Source: Bordetella pseudohinzii (GTDB lineage: Bacteria; Pseudomonadota; Gammaproteobacteria; Burkholderiales; Burkholderiaceae_B). From it: a DNA stretch of 64,000 nt. Under the pieces are notes generated by a model. That model was not told where the DNA came from. It did no database searches and was given only the letters and a program-made list of their open reading frames with translations. The DNA is taken from positions 172,446-236,445 of the forward strand of contig NZ_JHEP02000007.1 in assembly GCF_000657795.2 (NCBI RefSeq). Direction: 5' to 3'. This document shows, in pieces, positions 42,664 through 51,183 of the stretch. The translations under genes were made by a program, and so were the position numbers. The stretch's first letter is position 1; each line of letters begins with the position of its first letter.

Positions 42664-43344
42664 ATGAATCTCGCTCAAGCACAAATTGCCGTCCTCGCCG
42701 AACACCACTATCAGGAACTCGAACTCTGGTACCCGCTCATGCGGTTGCGCGAGGCCGGCTGCAACGTCCTGGTCGTCGCCCCTTCCGATACCCAGATCTA
42801 CGGCAGCAAGCTCGGCTACCCCATCGTTGCCGATCTGGCCGCCGAACAGGCCGACGCGGCGGATTTCGATGCCGTGATCATCCCCGGCGGCTTTGCCCCC
42901 GAGGGCTTGCGGCGCAATCCTGCCATCGTCAACCTGGTCAAGGGCGTCCATGACCGGGGCGGGCTGGTCGCCGCCATCTGCCACGCCGGCTGGGTGCTCG
43001 CGACGGCCGGCATCGCCCGAGGCCGCGACCTGACCTGCGTCTCCCTCATCAAGGATGATGTCATCAACGCGGGGGCCAACTACATCGATCAGCCTGTGGT
43101 GCAAGACGGCAACCTCATCACCTCCCGCCTGCCTGGTGACCTGCCCGAATTCGGCCGGGCCATCGTGGATTACCTCGCCACCCACCCGTCCACCCGCGAC
43201 AACAACCGCCAACGGCTGCCCAGCCGCTCGCGCGGCTACGCCAGCGCGGCCTATGAAGCGCCCGCCAAGGTTGTCATGACCGCTCGCGGCAAGGCGTCCG
43301 CCAACTACATCATGACGGTCGTCTCGGAGGGGGATGGCAAATGA
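42664..43344 (+). CDS. DJ-1/PfpI family protein
   Basis: A 226-residue member of the DJ-1/PfpI superfamily with the conserved VIIPGGFAPEGLRRNPAIVNLV segment (residues about 75-95) and the nucleophile elbow LVAAICHAGWVLATAG with its cysteine followed by histidine. The C-terminal 40 residues are an extra basic tail. These proteins act as amidases, deglycase/glyoxalase-like hydrolases or isonitrile hydratases. It overlaps the next gene by 4 bases (ATGA) and so is produced with the C45 Ntn-hydrolase. Confidence 0.88.
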   Translation: MNLAQAQIAVLAEHHYQELELWYPLMRLREAGCNVLVVAPSDTQIYGSKLGYPIVADLAAEQADAADFDAVIIPGGFAPEGLRRNPAIVNLVKGVHDRGGLVAAICHAGWVLATAGIARGRDLTCVSLIKDDVINAGANYIDQPVVQDGNLITSRLPGDLPEFGRAIVDYLATHPSTRDNNRQRLPSRSRGYASAAYEAPAKVVMTARGKASANYIMTVVSEGDGK

Positions 43345-44519
43345 ATGCCCGCGAAGAAACCGGCTTGCCGCGCATCGTCTTGCGGGGGTCTCCCTACGAG
43401 CGCGGCGTGCGCTACGGCCAGCTGGCGCGCGACCGGATACGGCGCTCGATGGCGTTCTACCGTGAGGTCTTCCAGTACCAGGCTGGCTTGTCCTGGGACG
43501 ACGCCCTGCGCCTGGCCGGACGCTATCGGCCTTATATCGCCGACTTTTCCCCCGACAGCCTGCTGGAAATGCAGGGCATCGCCGAGGGCGCTGGCCTGAC
43601 CGCCGACGACATCCTCGTGCTGAACGCGCGCAGCGAACTGATGTTTTCCGCCGCCACCCGCCCCGCCGCCGCGGCGGCCGGAGAATGCACGTCTTTTGCG
43701 ATCCTGCCCGATATGACGGCCAATGGACACACCTACGCGGGACAGAACTGGGACTGGATCCCCACCGCGCTGGAAACCGCCGTCGTGCTGGAAGTGCACC
43801 GCGACGACAAACCCAGCTATGTCACGGTGGCGGAGGCGGGCCACCTGGCCAAGGCGGGCATGAATGACGCGGGCCTGGCCGTTTGCACCAATACCCTGGT
43901 GTCCAGCCTGGACGGCGATCGCCTCGGCGTGCCCTATCACATCATCCTGCGCTCCCTGCTCGACGCGCCGACCATCTCGGCGGCCACCCGCCTGATCTAC
44001 GCGGCCCAACGCGCGTTCTCCGCCAACTATCTTCTGGCCCATCGCGACGGGCTCGCCGTCAATGTCGAAACCACGTCCGGCGACACGCGCGGCGTCAGCA
44101 CGCGCCTGCCCAAGGACGGCATGCTGGTCCACACGAATCATTTTGCCGCCGATGACTTCAAGCAATACGACATCCGCGTCAACCTGTATCCCGGCAGCCT
44201 GTTCCGCCTGGATGACGCGCGGCGCAACCTGCGCCGCGAAGGCCAGGGCGTGACGATAGCGGGCATCCAGCACGCGCTGCGCAGCCATCACAATGCCCCG
44301 GACTCGGTCTGCTGGCACCCCGACACCGCCAAACCCGCGCTGGACCGCAGGGCGACGATTGCCTCCATCATCATGGACCTCGATGCCGGTGAATTCCTGT
44401 TTACCGCGGGCCCGCCCTGTCTTTCGGACTACACCTCAGTGCGCCTGGATGCTGAGCCTCGCGGTCAGGAAACCATGCGGCAAGGGCGGCGCCATCCGGG
44501 CCCCGTCTGCGCGCAATAG
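43341..44519 (+). CDS. C45-family Ntn-hydrolase (acyl-CoA:6-APA acyltransferase-like)
   Basis: A 392-residue protein of the peptidase C45 / isopenicillin N acyltransferase family. The predicted self-cleavage and nucleophile site is AGECTSFAILPDMTANG with cysteine near residue 115. Other family segments are YAGQNWDWIP, GMNDAGLAVCTNTL and VHTNHF, and a C-terminal LDAGEFLFTAGPPC. Such enzymes make or break N-acyl amide bonds. It is translationally coupled to the DJ-1 gene, divergent from the PTE/M28 operon. The C-terminal 25 residues are low-complexity and basic. Confidence 0.87.
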   Translation: MNAREETGLPRIVLRGSPYERGVRYGQLARDRIRRSMAFYREVFQYQAGLSWDDALRLAGRYRPYIADFSPDSLLEMQGIAEGAGLTADDILVLNARSELMFSAATRPAAAAAGECTSFAILPDMTANGHTYAGQNWDWIPTALETAVVLEVHRDDKPSYVTVAEAGHLAKAGMNDAGLAVCTNTLVSSLDGDRLGVPYHIILRSLLDAPTISAATRLIYAAQRAFSANYLLAHRDGLAVNVETTSGDTRGVSTRLPKDGMLVHTNHFAADDFKQYDIRVNLYPGSLFRLDDARRNLRREGQGVTIAGIQHALRSHHNAPDSVCWHPDTAKPALDRRATIASIIMDLDAGEFLFTAGPPCLSDYTSVRLDAEPRGQETMRQGRRHPGPVCAQ

Positions 44520-44550
44520 TGGCCAGGCTTGCCCGGGAGATTCTGGCGGC

Positions 44551-44925
44551 CTACCCGGCCATGACCACCCTTCCGGCAAGGTCGCCAAAGCCGATGCGGT
44601 AGCCGCTGCCTTGGCACCAGCCGCGGATCGACACTTCGTCGCCGTCGAGCAAGAAACGCCTGACACTGCCATCCGGCAGGGTCAGGCTGGTCTGGCCGTT
44701 CAGGGTGATCTCCAGCAGGCAGCCCAACGAGTCCGGCGTCGGGCCGCTAAGCGTTCCCGAACCCATGAGGTCGCCGACGCGCACGTTGCAGCCCGACAGT
44801 TCGAAATCGAGTTTTTCGGACGGGCCAAACACCGGCCTGGGCTCACCTGGCTGGACGCGCTGGCCCTGGGGCCTGCGCACCGGCGTGCGCCGGCTACCAC
44901 CGTGCTGGCGTGGGCCGCAGGTGCA
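44551..44925 (-). pseudogene. Remnant of fumarylacetoacetase (fahA) with deletion and frameshift
   Basis: The minus-strand end encodes the C-terminus of fumarylacetoacetase: GCNVRVGDLMGSGTLSGP, then SLGCLLEITLNG and RRFLLDGDEVSIRGWCQGSG followed by YRIGFGDLAGRV, ending at the stop. Just upstream, VRRPQGQRV and PVFGPSEKLDFEL belong to the middle of the same enzyme. The joint is direct (LDFEL then SGCNVR), so roughly 150 residues, including catalytic parts, are missing in frame. Further upstream an HxxASTVV segment continues in another frame, and the N-terminus is not found. I read it as a dead gene fragment; another copy would be needed for tyrosine catabolism. Confidence 0.75.
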
Positions 44926-45015
44926 CGCTCCCGACCAGAAGTAGTGCGTGGTCGTGGCGCTGCGATGGCCCTCGCGGGCCCCGCGTAGCGCCAACACCGC
45001 CCCGGCCCGGCCCGC

Positions 45016-45738
45016 TCAGAGGGACGATTGCCGCGTACGGGCGGACAGGGCGGCGGCCGTTTCCTTGCGCTCGCTGTAGCGGTCCACCAGATAGGGCGAG
45101 ACATCCCGCGTCAGCAAGGTGAATTTCATCAATTCCTCGACGACATCGACGATGCGATCATAGTAAGGCGAAGGCTTCATGCGCCCCGCATCGTCGAACT
45201 CCTGGTAGGCCTTGGCCACCGATGACTGATTGGGTATGGTCAACATCCGCATCCAGCGGCCCAGCACCCGCATCTGGTTCACCGCGTTGAAGGATTGCGA
45301 CCCGCCCGAAACCTGCATGACGGCCAGCGTCTTGCCCTGTGTGGGGCGCACGGCGCCCACGGACAGCGGGATCCAGTCAATCTGCGTCTTCATCAAGCCC
45401 GTCATCGCGCCATGACGTTCGGGCGAACACCAAACCATGCCTTCGGCCCACTGGACCAGTTCATGCAGTTCACGGACTTTGGGATGACTCTCGCTGGCAT
45501 CGTCGACCAACGGCAGGCCGGAAGGGTGGAACATGCGGGTTTCTCCACCCAGCGCCCGCAAGAGCCGAGCCGCCTCCTCGGCGGCCAAACGGCTATAGGA
45601 GCGCTCGCGCAACGAGCCATACAGCAACAGAAAGCGCGGGGCGTGCGCCGCCCGCCGGGCCGGGAACAGGGCAGCGGTGTCCGGCGCGTCGAACAACGCT
45701 GGGTCGATGTTGGGCAAATCGGCAAGGACGTCAGACAC
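45016..45738 (-). CDS. arsH: ArsH NADPH-dependent FMN reductase
   Basis: About 240 residues. ArsH hallmarks are present: [25 protein letters not shown] (phosphate/FMN loop), [22 protein letters not shown] and [25 protein letters not shown]. ArsH oxidises trivalent organoarsenicals and reduces flavin or chromate in vitro. I chose the GTG at 45738 because GGAGGGCAATC precedes it; it overlaps the arsC stop by 8 bases. Two upstream in-frame ATGs would put the start inside arsC. It closes the ars operon. Confidence 0.9.
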   Translation of the reverse strand: MSDVLADLPNIDPALFDAPDTAALFPARRAAHAPRFLLLYGSLRERSYSRLAAEEAARLLRALGGETRMFHPSGLPLVDDASESHPKVRELHELVQWAEGMVWCSPERHGAMTGLMKTQIDWIPLSVGAVRPTQGKTLAVMQVSGGSQSFNAVNQMRVLGRWMRMLTIPNQSSVAKAYQEFDDAGRMKPSPYYDRIVDVVEELMKFTLLTRDVSPYLVDRYSERKETAAALSARTRQSSL

Positions 45739-46153
45739 GATTGCCCTCCGCATCGATGAGCGGCTCGCCATCTTCTTTGTTGAAAGCCCCGCGCTGGCGT
45801 TGGGGAAGGATATCCAGCACCGCTTCCGACGGGCGGCACAGGCGCACGCCCAAGGGCGTGACGACGATGGGGCGATTGATCAGGATAGGGTGCTCGACCA
45901 TGAAGGCGATCAGTTGCTCATCCGTCCACTTCGGGTCCGACAGCCCCAAGTCATCGTAAGGCGTGCCCTTTTGCCGGAGCACCTCGCGCACGGGGATGCC
46001 CATGGCCGAGATGAGGGATGTCAGTGTCTGCGCGCCGGGAGGCGTTTGCAGATACTCAATGATGGCGGGCTCGTCGCCGCTATTGCGGATCAGCCCAAGC
46101 ACATTGCGCGACGTCCCGCAGGCGGGGTTGTGATAGATGGTGATAGAACTCAT
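45731..46153 (-). CDS. arsC: Arsenate reductase ArsC (glutaredoxin-linked type)
   Basis: About 140 residues. The active-site [17 protein letters not shown] at the N-terminus carries the nucleophile cysteine, and the three arginines typical of plasmid R773-type ArsC occur in [31 protein letters not shown]. It reduces arsenate to arsenite. The ATG at 46153 has AGAGAGG upstream. It is placed between the MFS transporter and arsH. Confidence 0.92.
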   Translation of the reverse strand: MSSITIYHNPACGTSRNVLGLIRNSGDEPAIIEYLQTPPGAQTLTSLISAMGIPVREVLRQKGTPYDDLGLSDPKWTDEQLIAFMVEHPILINRPIVVTPLGVRLCRPSEAVLDILPQRQRGAFNKEDGEPLIDAEGNRV

Positions 46154-46184
46154 GCAAAGCCTCTCTTGATGCAAGACTGAAATT

Positions 46185-47372
46185 TCAAGGCGCCAATGGC
46201 CGCGCGCGCAGCATCAGCAGCGCGGCGCAGGCCGCGAGACCGACGCCGCCCGAGAGCCAGAGCGCCTCGGCGCCCCAGGCATCCAGCGCCAGGCCAAACA
46301 GAAATGGCGCCAGGGCTTGCGCGAAACGCGCCGGCATCATCAGCCAGCCCTGGCGCGCGCCATAACCTTGGGGCCCGAAGAGCGCCAGCGGCAGCGTGCC
46401 CTTGGCGATGGTCAGGATGCCATTGCCCGCCCCATGCAGGATGGCGAACAGCGCAGCCATGCCGGGGCCGCCCGCAAGCAGCACGGCCACTCCGGCCGGA
46501 TGCGCGAGGGCCGCCAGGCGCGCCGACAGCAAAGGATGGACGCGCCGCAAGAGTCCAAACTCCAGCAATCGTCCGGCCACCTGCGCGGGACCGATAAGCG
46601 CGCCGACGGCGACCGCCGCGGTCAGCGTGGCGCCCATTGTTTCCAGCATGCGCGGCAAATGCGTGGCCATCGCGGTGCTGATGAACCAGGTCGCCGCAAA
46701 GACAAAGGCCAGAAGGGCAGTGGCAAACCCTTGCCGGGCCGGTGCGGACGAAGCCGGAACATGCGCGCTTGGCTCCCCGGCGGGCGGCCGCGCCTCGGCC
46801 CTCGCCGTGGCCGGTGCCTTGGGCAACCAGGCATTCAGGGGCAAGCCGGCCAGCAGATGCAAGGCGGCCCAGCCAAAACAGGCGCCCCGCCAGCCGAACT
46901 GCGCCTCCATCCAGGCCGACAACGGCCAGCCTACCGTGCTGGCGAATCCCGCGATGAGCGTGATGCCTGTAATGGCGCCGCGCGCATGATGGCCGTACAG
47001 CCTGACCAGGCTGGAAAACGCGGCCTCATACAGCCCGGCGCCCATCGCCACGCCGATCACAAGCCAGGCGGCGGCCATGGTCGCGACACCCTGGGCGGCG
47101 CCCAGCATGATCAGGCCCAGCGCGAACAGCAGACTCGTTCCGGCCAGTACGGCGCGGCCGCCGCGATGGTCGATGGCCTGGCCCGCCCATGGGCCGACCA
47201 GCGCCGATACCGCCATGGCCGCGGAGAAGGCCGCATAGATCGCGGGCGCGCCCATCCCCAGCTCGCGGGCGATAGGATCGGCAAGCATGGCCGGCAAATA
47301 GTAGGAGGACGCCCAGGCGAGCGTCTGGGCCGCGCCCAGGGCGCCCACCACGCGAAGCGGTGTTTTGCTCAT
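46185..47372 (-). CDS. MFS transporter of the ars operon
   Basis: A 395-residue, roughly 12-helix major facilitator protein. It begins LRVVGALGAAQTLAWASSYYLPAMLADPIARELG, with GPWAGQAIDHRGGRAVL as the loop 2-3 signature. No ArsB or Acr3 gene is present in this operon; this MFS protein is 3 bases after arsR and 31 before arsC, so it is the only candidate arsenic exporter here. Whether it moves arsenite, an organoarsenical or something else cannot be told from the sequence. Confidence 0.87.
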   Translation of the reverse strand: MSKTPLRVVGALGAAQTLAWASSYYLPAMLADPIARELGMGAPAIYAAFSAAMAVSALVGPWAGQAIDHRGGRAVLAGTSLLFALGLIMLGAAQGVATMAAAWLVIGVAMGAGLYEAAFSSLVRLYGHHARGAITGITLIAGFASTVGWPLSAWMEAQFGWRGACFGWAALHLLAGLPLNAWLPKAPATARAEARPPAGEPSAHVPASSAPARQGFATALLAFVFAATWFISTAMATHLPRMLETMGATLTAAVAVGALIGPAQVAGRLLEFGLLRRVHPLLSARLAALAHPAGVAVLLAGGPGMAALFAILHGAGNGILTIAKGTLPLALFGPQGYGARQGWLMMPARFAQALAPFLFGLALDAWGAEALWLSGGVGLAACAALLMLRARPLAP

Positions 47373-47375
47373 GAA

Positions 47376-47735
47376 TCAAGTCCGCCTGGCGCCGCCGCAC
47401 CGCTTTTGAGCGGCGGCCCGAGCTGTTTGCGGACCGGCAAGCTCGCAATCCGTGCCCTGGCAGCAATGTTCGGTGAGATAGCCGAGCAGCCCGTTCATGC
47501 GGGAGAAATCGGCGCGGTAGATCAGATTCCGGCCCTGCTGTTCAACGCTGACCAGGCCGGCATGGGCCAGCTCCTTCAGATGGAAGGACAGCGCATTCCT
47601 TGCGACACCGAGCTGGTCCGCCAGCACGCTGGGCGTGAGGCCCGGCGGGCCGGCGACAACCAGGGCGCGGAAAGCGCGCAGCCGCTGGGGGTGGGCAAGG
47701 CCGGCGAGCGCGGCGATGACTTGATCTTCTTTCAT
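47376..47735 (-). CDS. arsR: ArsR family metalloregulator
   Basis: About 119 residues with a winged helix (LTPSVLADQLGVARNALSFHLKELAHAGLVSVEQQGRNLIYRADFS). The usual ELCVCD metal site in the recognition helix is absent. Instead cysteines 91, 92 and 97 cluster at the end (EHCCQGTDC), an arrangement like the C-terminal arsenite site described for Acidithiobacillus ferrooxidans ArsR. The start ATG at 47735 has no ribosome site and lies immediately after the putative -10, so the message may be leaderless. It represses its own operon by inference. Confidence 0.9.
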   Translation of the reverse strand: MKEDQVIAALAGLAHPQRLRAFRALVVAGPPGLTPSVLADQLGVARNALSFHLKELAHAGLVSVEQQGRNLIYRADFSRMNGLLGYLTEHCCQGTDCELAGPQTARAAAQKRCGGARRT

Positions 47736-47739
47736 TAGA

Positions 47740-47759
47740 CAATAATACAACGATTATTG
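47740..47759. promoter_or_regulatory. ArsR operator over the ars promoter
   Basis: CAATAAT (47740-47746) and ATTATTG (47753-47759) are perfect 7-bp arms with a 6-base spacer, in an A+T-rich island just upstream of arsR. A minus-strand TATTAT (47747-47742) inside it can serve as the -10. This matches the usual ArsR-family operator size and position. Confidence 0.7.
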
Positions 47760-47776
47760 AATTATTGCGCCATCAT

Positions 47777-47798
47777 CCGGGCGCATCGATGCGCCCGG
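47777..47798. terminator. 22-bp perfect palindrome, probable end of the pic operon
   Basis: A fully self-complementary GC-rich 22-mer (half-site CCGGGCGCATC) lies between the picF stop (47843) and arsR. As RNA it would make a strong stem. There is no T run behind it on the minus strand, so termination is not certain; insulation between pic and ars transcription is the likely role. Confidence 0.45.
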
Positions 47799-47842
47799 AC
47801 TCGCCCGGTGCCGAAGGTGATGGAAGCGGGAAGACCGAGGGC

Positions 47843-48478
47843 TCAGCCGCGCGTGGCCTCCAGCGCCTCGTCGCGCGTCATCAGCGCCGCGTACTTCTGC
47901 TCCATGTCGAACAGATTGGCCTCGTGGGGACCGATGGCGCGGTCGCCCACGCAGTCGGTCACCACCAGCGGCCGAAAGCCATACTGCATGGCATCGACCA
48001 CGCTGGCGCGCACGCAGCCGCTGGTGACGGCGCCCGCCACCAGCAGCGTCCGCACCCCGTGGAACGACAGCCAGGCCGAAAGGCCCGTGCCAAAGAAGGC
48101 CGACGGGACATTCTTGCGCACCACCAGTTCACCGTCCGCGGGCGTCAGCTCGGGGACGATGGCGCTGTCCCGCCCCGCCTCCTTCAGCCCCAGCATGCCC
48201 GGCACCTTCAGCGAAAATACGTTGGCGTCGGCATCGTCGTCGGCATAGACGATGCGGCTGTGCGCCACCGGCCACTTGCGCTGGCGCGCGGCTTGCAGCA
48301 GGCCCACGGTACGATCGATGGCCGGCCGGATATTGCCGCCGCCGAACACCGCCGGATCGGCGAAACCGTTGACGAAGTCCACGATCAGCAGCCCATAGGG
48401 CGCTTTCAGGGGCAAGGGCGTGCCGAAGCTTTGCCGGCGGTAGACCTCGGTCTCGGCATTGTGTGCGGTCTGAGTCAT
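47843..48478 (-). CDS. picF: Maleamate amidohydrolase (PicF/NicF, isochorismatase family)
   Basis: About 211 residues of the cysteine-hydrolase fold with the catalytic triad in LLIVDFVNGFAD (Asp), VVRKNVPSAFFGT (Lys) and GAVTSGCVRASVVDAM (Cys). NicF-type enzymes hydrolyse maleamate to maleate and ammonia. The ATG at 48478 overlaps the picD stop (ATGA). With picD, picE and picG in the same operon this assignment is strong; the alternative, N-carbamoylsarcosine amidase, has no support from the neighbours. Confidence 0.88.
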   Translation of the reverse strand: MTQTAHNAETEVYRRQSFGTPLPLKAPYGLLIVDFVNGFADPAVFGGGNIRPAIDRTVGLLQAARQRKWPVAHSRIVYADDDADANVFSLKVPGMLGLKEAGRDSAIVPELTPADGELVVRKNVPSAFFGTGLSAWLSFHGVRTLLVAGAVTSGCVRASVVDAMQYGFRPLVVTDCVGDRAIGPHEANLFDMEQKYAALMTRDEALEATRG

Positions 48479-49533
48479 GACGGGTTTCCTGTCTGTTGCG
48501 GCGGGTACAGCACCTTGCCGTCCTTCACCATGGTGTCGCCGTCCAGCCGCACGGTGCAGCGGCGCAGCGGAATGTCGATGTGGCAAGCCGTGGTGCGGCT
48601 GCCGCCGGCCTCGTTGTTCGGGCCCAGCGAGAACAGGAAATTGCCCTCGAAGGCGCGCGCGTCCATGCCTATGGTGGCCTCGCGGTCATAGAGCGACAGC
48701 GTGGTCCAGCTGGCGCGCGGCTGCAGCCCCCAGCCGATGTGAGAGATCGCGTACCCCTCCGGGTCGTTGAACGAGGCCATGTATTCGCTTAACAGCGCGG
48801 CGTCGATGCCGCCCTCGATGCGCGTGGCGTAGCCGCCCTGCACCGTCAGCCGGATGGGCTCGTTTACATAGCATTTTTGCGGCAGCAGAATGTCGCCGCG
48901 GTCTATGACGATCACGCCCTCGGCGCTGCCCTCGTCCGGCCAGGTCAGCGAAAATCCGCTGGGCCAGTGGTCCCAGCGGCCCGGCTCGTCGACATAGCCG
49001 TACTCGCTGATGGCAGGGAACTCGCCCAGCCTGAAGCGCACGTCGGTGCCGCCTGGCGAGGTCACATGCATGGTCTTGGCGGCCGCGATGCGCGCGGAGG
49101 CGGCCTTGACGCGCTCACGGTCGGCGGCGGTAGGCACCATGCGCGCCAGGATCTCGGGCGGCTCCACCGCCAGCAGGATCTTGGTGCCGCCGGCCAGGAT
49201 GTCGTGCTGCTCGGGCGAGAACAGCAGCGTCATCAGGTCCAGCACCAGGTCGCTGGCCTTCAGGGCCGCGATGGCGGCCCGGTTGCCGGTCAGCGGCGTG
49301 GTGCCCAGGTAGGCCAGCGTGTCGCGGCTCAGGGCCTTCTCGCCATTGACGGGCGGCAGGTCCAGGCGGTTGACGATGGCGCCCAGGGACTGCGCCGCGA
49401 TCAGCGCGGTGGACAGGGTCTGGGGATGGGTGGTCGCCCCGGTCAGGATGGTGACGGTCTGTCCCGCTTGCAGGCGGGACAGCGTCAGCACCTCTTTCCA
49501 GGCTTCGATCATGGCATAGTCGCTGACTGGCAT
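48475..49533 (-). CDS. picD: 2,5-dihydroxypyridine 5,6-dioxygenase (PicD/NicX)
   Basis: About 352 residues. NicX enzymes look like M29 leucyl aminopeptidases, and this one is of the same type: PEQHDILAGGTKILLAVEPPEIL, KTMHVTSPGGTDVRFRLGE, ILLPQKCYVNEPI, and a C-terminal metal motif in TTACHIDIPL (HxD). They open the ring of 2,5-dihydroxypyridine with Fe(II) and O2 to N-formylmaleamate. The ATG at 49533 has CAGGAGCACGAC upstream. The adjacent deformylase and amidase genes fit exactly. Automatic annotation would probably call it an aminopeptidase. Confidence 0.88.
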   Translation of the reverse strand: MPVSDYAMIEAWKEVLTLSRLQAGQTVTILTGATTHPQTLSTALIAAQSLGAIVNRLDLPPVNGEKALSRDTLAYLGTTPLTGNRAAIAALKASDLVLDLMTLLFSPEQHDILAGGTKILLAVEPPEILARMVPTAADRERVKAASARIAAAKTMHVTSPGGTDVRFRLGEFPAISEYGYVDEPGRWDHWPSGFSLTWPDEGSAEGVIVIDRGDILLPQKCYVNEPIRLTVQGGYATRIEGGIDAALLSEYMASFNDPEGYAISHIGWGLQPRASWTTLSLYDREATIGMDARAFEGNFLFSLGPNNEAGGSRTTACHIDIPLRRCTVRLDGDTMVKDGKVLYPPQQTGNPS

Positions 49534-49556
49534 GTCGTGCTCCTGTATGGATGGAT

Positions 49557-50378
49557 TTAGCGCGCCGGCAGCGCCGCGCCCAGGAATGCGCCGAAGGCCT
49601 GGTAGAAGCCCTCTTCGTTGTCCCATGGGATCATGTGCCCCGCCTCGGGCACGCGCACATGCTGCGTACCGGGCGCAAGCCGCTGGATTTCCGCCACATC
49701 CTCGTCGCGCACCACCTCGCCGCGCTCGGCGGTGATCAGCAGCCGCGCGGCCTCGATGGACGGCAGGTCGGCGTGGACATCGTCCAGGTGGAAACCGTCG
49801 AAGCTGGCCAGGATGGCGCGCTCATCGCAGGTGTGCAGCCATTGGGCGCGCAGCCGGCGCTGCTCCTCGGTCCAGGTCGGGCAGTAGGCCAGCATGTCCT
49901 CGGCCGTCATGCCGGCGCGCGCCTGGGCCATCGAACCCACATACCATGGGAGCTTGGCGGGATAGGGACGGCGGCCCGGGCCGGAGACCGGCGGGTCCAC
50001 CATCACCAAGCGGGCCAGCGCCGCGGGCCGCGCGCGCGCGGCCCGAATGCCGATGCGCGCGCCCATGGAGTGGCCGACCAGGCTGTAGCGCGCCAGGCCC
50101 AGCGCCTGCGCGAAGGCGAGCACGTCGGCCGCCTGCGCGTCCAGGCCGTAGTCCAGCGAGGCGTCGGCCTGCGACAGCCCCCGGCCGCGCACGTCCAGCA
50201 CATAGGTGTCGAACACCTGGCCGAAACGCTCGGCCACGAAGCCCCAGGTGACCGCCGGGCTGGTGATGCCCGGCACGATGATAACCGGATCGCGGTCCTT
50301 TTTGTCGCCGCCATAGCGCAGGTAGTGCTGGCGGATGCCGTTGGCGTGCACGTGCGCGCCGTATTGGAAGGTGCTCAT
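49557..50378 (-). CDS. picE: N-formylmaleamate deformylase (PicE/NicD)
   Basis: A 273-residue alpha/beta hydrolase that closely follows the NicD pattern: HANGIRQHYLRYGGDK at the N-terminus, PGITSPAVTWGFVAERFG (oxyanion region), VLDVRGRGLSQA, the nucleophile LVGHSMGARIGIRAA and the histidine in VPEAGHMIPWDNEEGFYQ. It removes formate from N-formylmaleamate to give maleamate. It lies between picG and picD, with 16 and 23 base gaps. Confidence 0.92.
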   Translation of the reverse strand: MSTFQYGAHVHANGIRQHYLRYGGDKKDRDPVIIVPGITSPAVTWGFVAERFGQVFDTYVLDVRGRGLSQADASLDYGLDAQAADVLAFAQALGLARYSLVGHSMGARIGIRAARARPAALARLVMVDPPVSGPGRRPYPAKLPWYVGSMAQARAGMTAEDMLAYCPTWTEEQRRLRAQWLHTCDERAILASFDGFHLDDVHADLPSIEAARLLITAERGEVVRDEDVAEIQRLAPGTQHVRVPEAGHMIPWDNEEGFYQAFGAFLGAALPAR

Positions 50379-50394
50379 GGGGATATCCTCAAGA

Positions 50395-51147
50395 TCAATA
50401 CGCGCCTGACAGCAGCGCGCCCGCGCCCGGAACCACCGGTTCCAGACCCAGCGACTTCAGCATGGCGTAGGTGGTGGCCACCGCGGCCGTCACCACGGGC
50501 TTGCCGGTCAGCGCCTCGACCTTCGCGATGGCCGGCAGCGAAGGCATCTGCACGCAGGCCGACAGCACGATCACGTCGGCGTCCTGGTACTTCAGGCCCT
50601 GCACGATCTCGGGCAGGCGCGCGGCATCGTGCCGCCCCACCTCCAGGTTGTCCGGGATCTCCAGCGCGCGGTAGTCCACGACCTCGTAGCCTTCGTTGGC
50701 GATGTAGCTCACCACCAGCTCGGTCAAGGGCTTCATATAGGGCGCGACCACGGCGATCTTCTTGGCCTTCATGATCTTCAGCGCATCGACCAGGGCGCCC
50801 GCGCTGGTGATGACGGGCGCGCTGGCGCCGTTGGCCGCCGTATGGCCCGTCAGGCGCTCCTGCGAGACACGGTGGTAGCCGTGGCCCATGGCCATGATGG
50901 CCACCAGGCAGGCGTAGCCCAGCACGTCCACGCGCGCATCCGACAGCTCGACGGCGCAGCGGTCGGACTCGGCATCCATCGCGGCCAGCTCCTCCTTCAC
51001 CACCTTCTTCATGCGCATGCGGCTGGAATGAAAGGTGAAACGCTCCGGACGGATCAGTTCGCGCGCGCGCAGCATCGCCGGGATCTCCGTCTCCATCGTG
51101 GTGTTCGAGCTCGGCACGATCTGGCCGATGCGATAAGTCTTGGTCAT
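50395..51147 (-). CDS. picG: Maleate cis-trans isomerase (PicG/NicE)
   Basis: A 250-residue Asp/Glu racemase-superfamily enzyme with both catalytic cysteines of maleate isomerases: DVLGYACLVAIMAMG (first) and VIVLSACVQMPSLPAI (second). The start is RIGQIVPSSNTTMETEIPAML. It converts maleate to fumarate without a cofactor. It contrasts with the racemase-like protein at 9013, which lacks the corresponding cysteines. A ribosome site GGAGGAGAATC precedes the ATG. Confidence 0.92.
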   Translation of the reverse strand: MTKTYRIGQIVPSSNTTMETEIPAMLRARELIRPERFTFHSSRMRMKKVVKEELAAMDAESDRCAVELSDARVDVLGYACLVAIMAMGHGYHRVSQERLTGHTAANGASAPVITSAGALVDALKIMKAKKIAVVAPYMKPLTELVVSYIANEGYEVVDYRALEIPDNLEVGRHDAARLPEIVQGLKYQDADVIVLSACVQMPSLPAIAKVEALTGKPVVTAAVATTYAMLKSLGLEPVVPGAGALLSGAY

Positions 51148-51183
51148 GATTCTCCTCCGGGGAAAGACGGGATGAAGAAGGGT

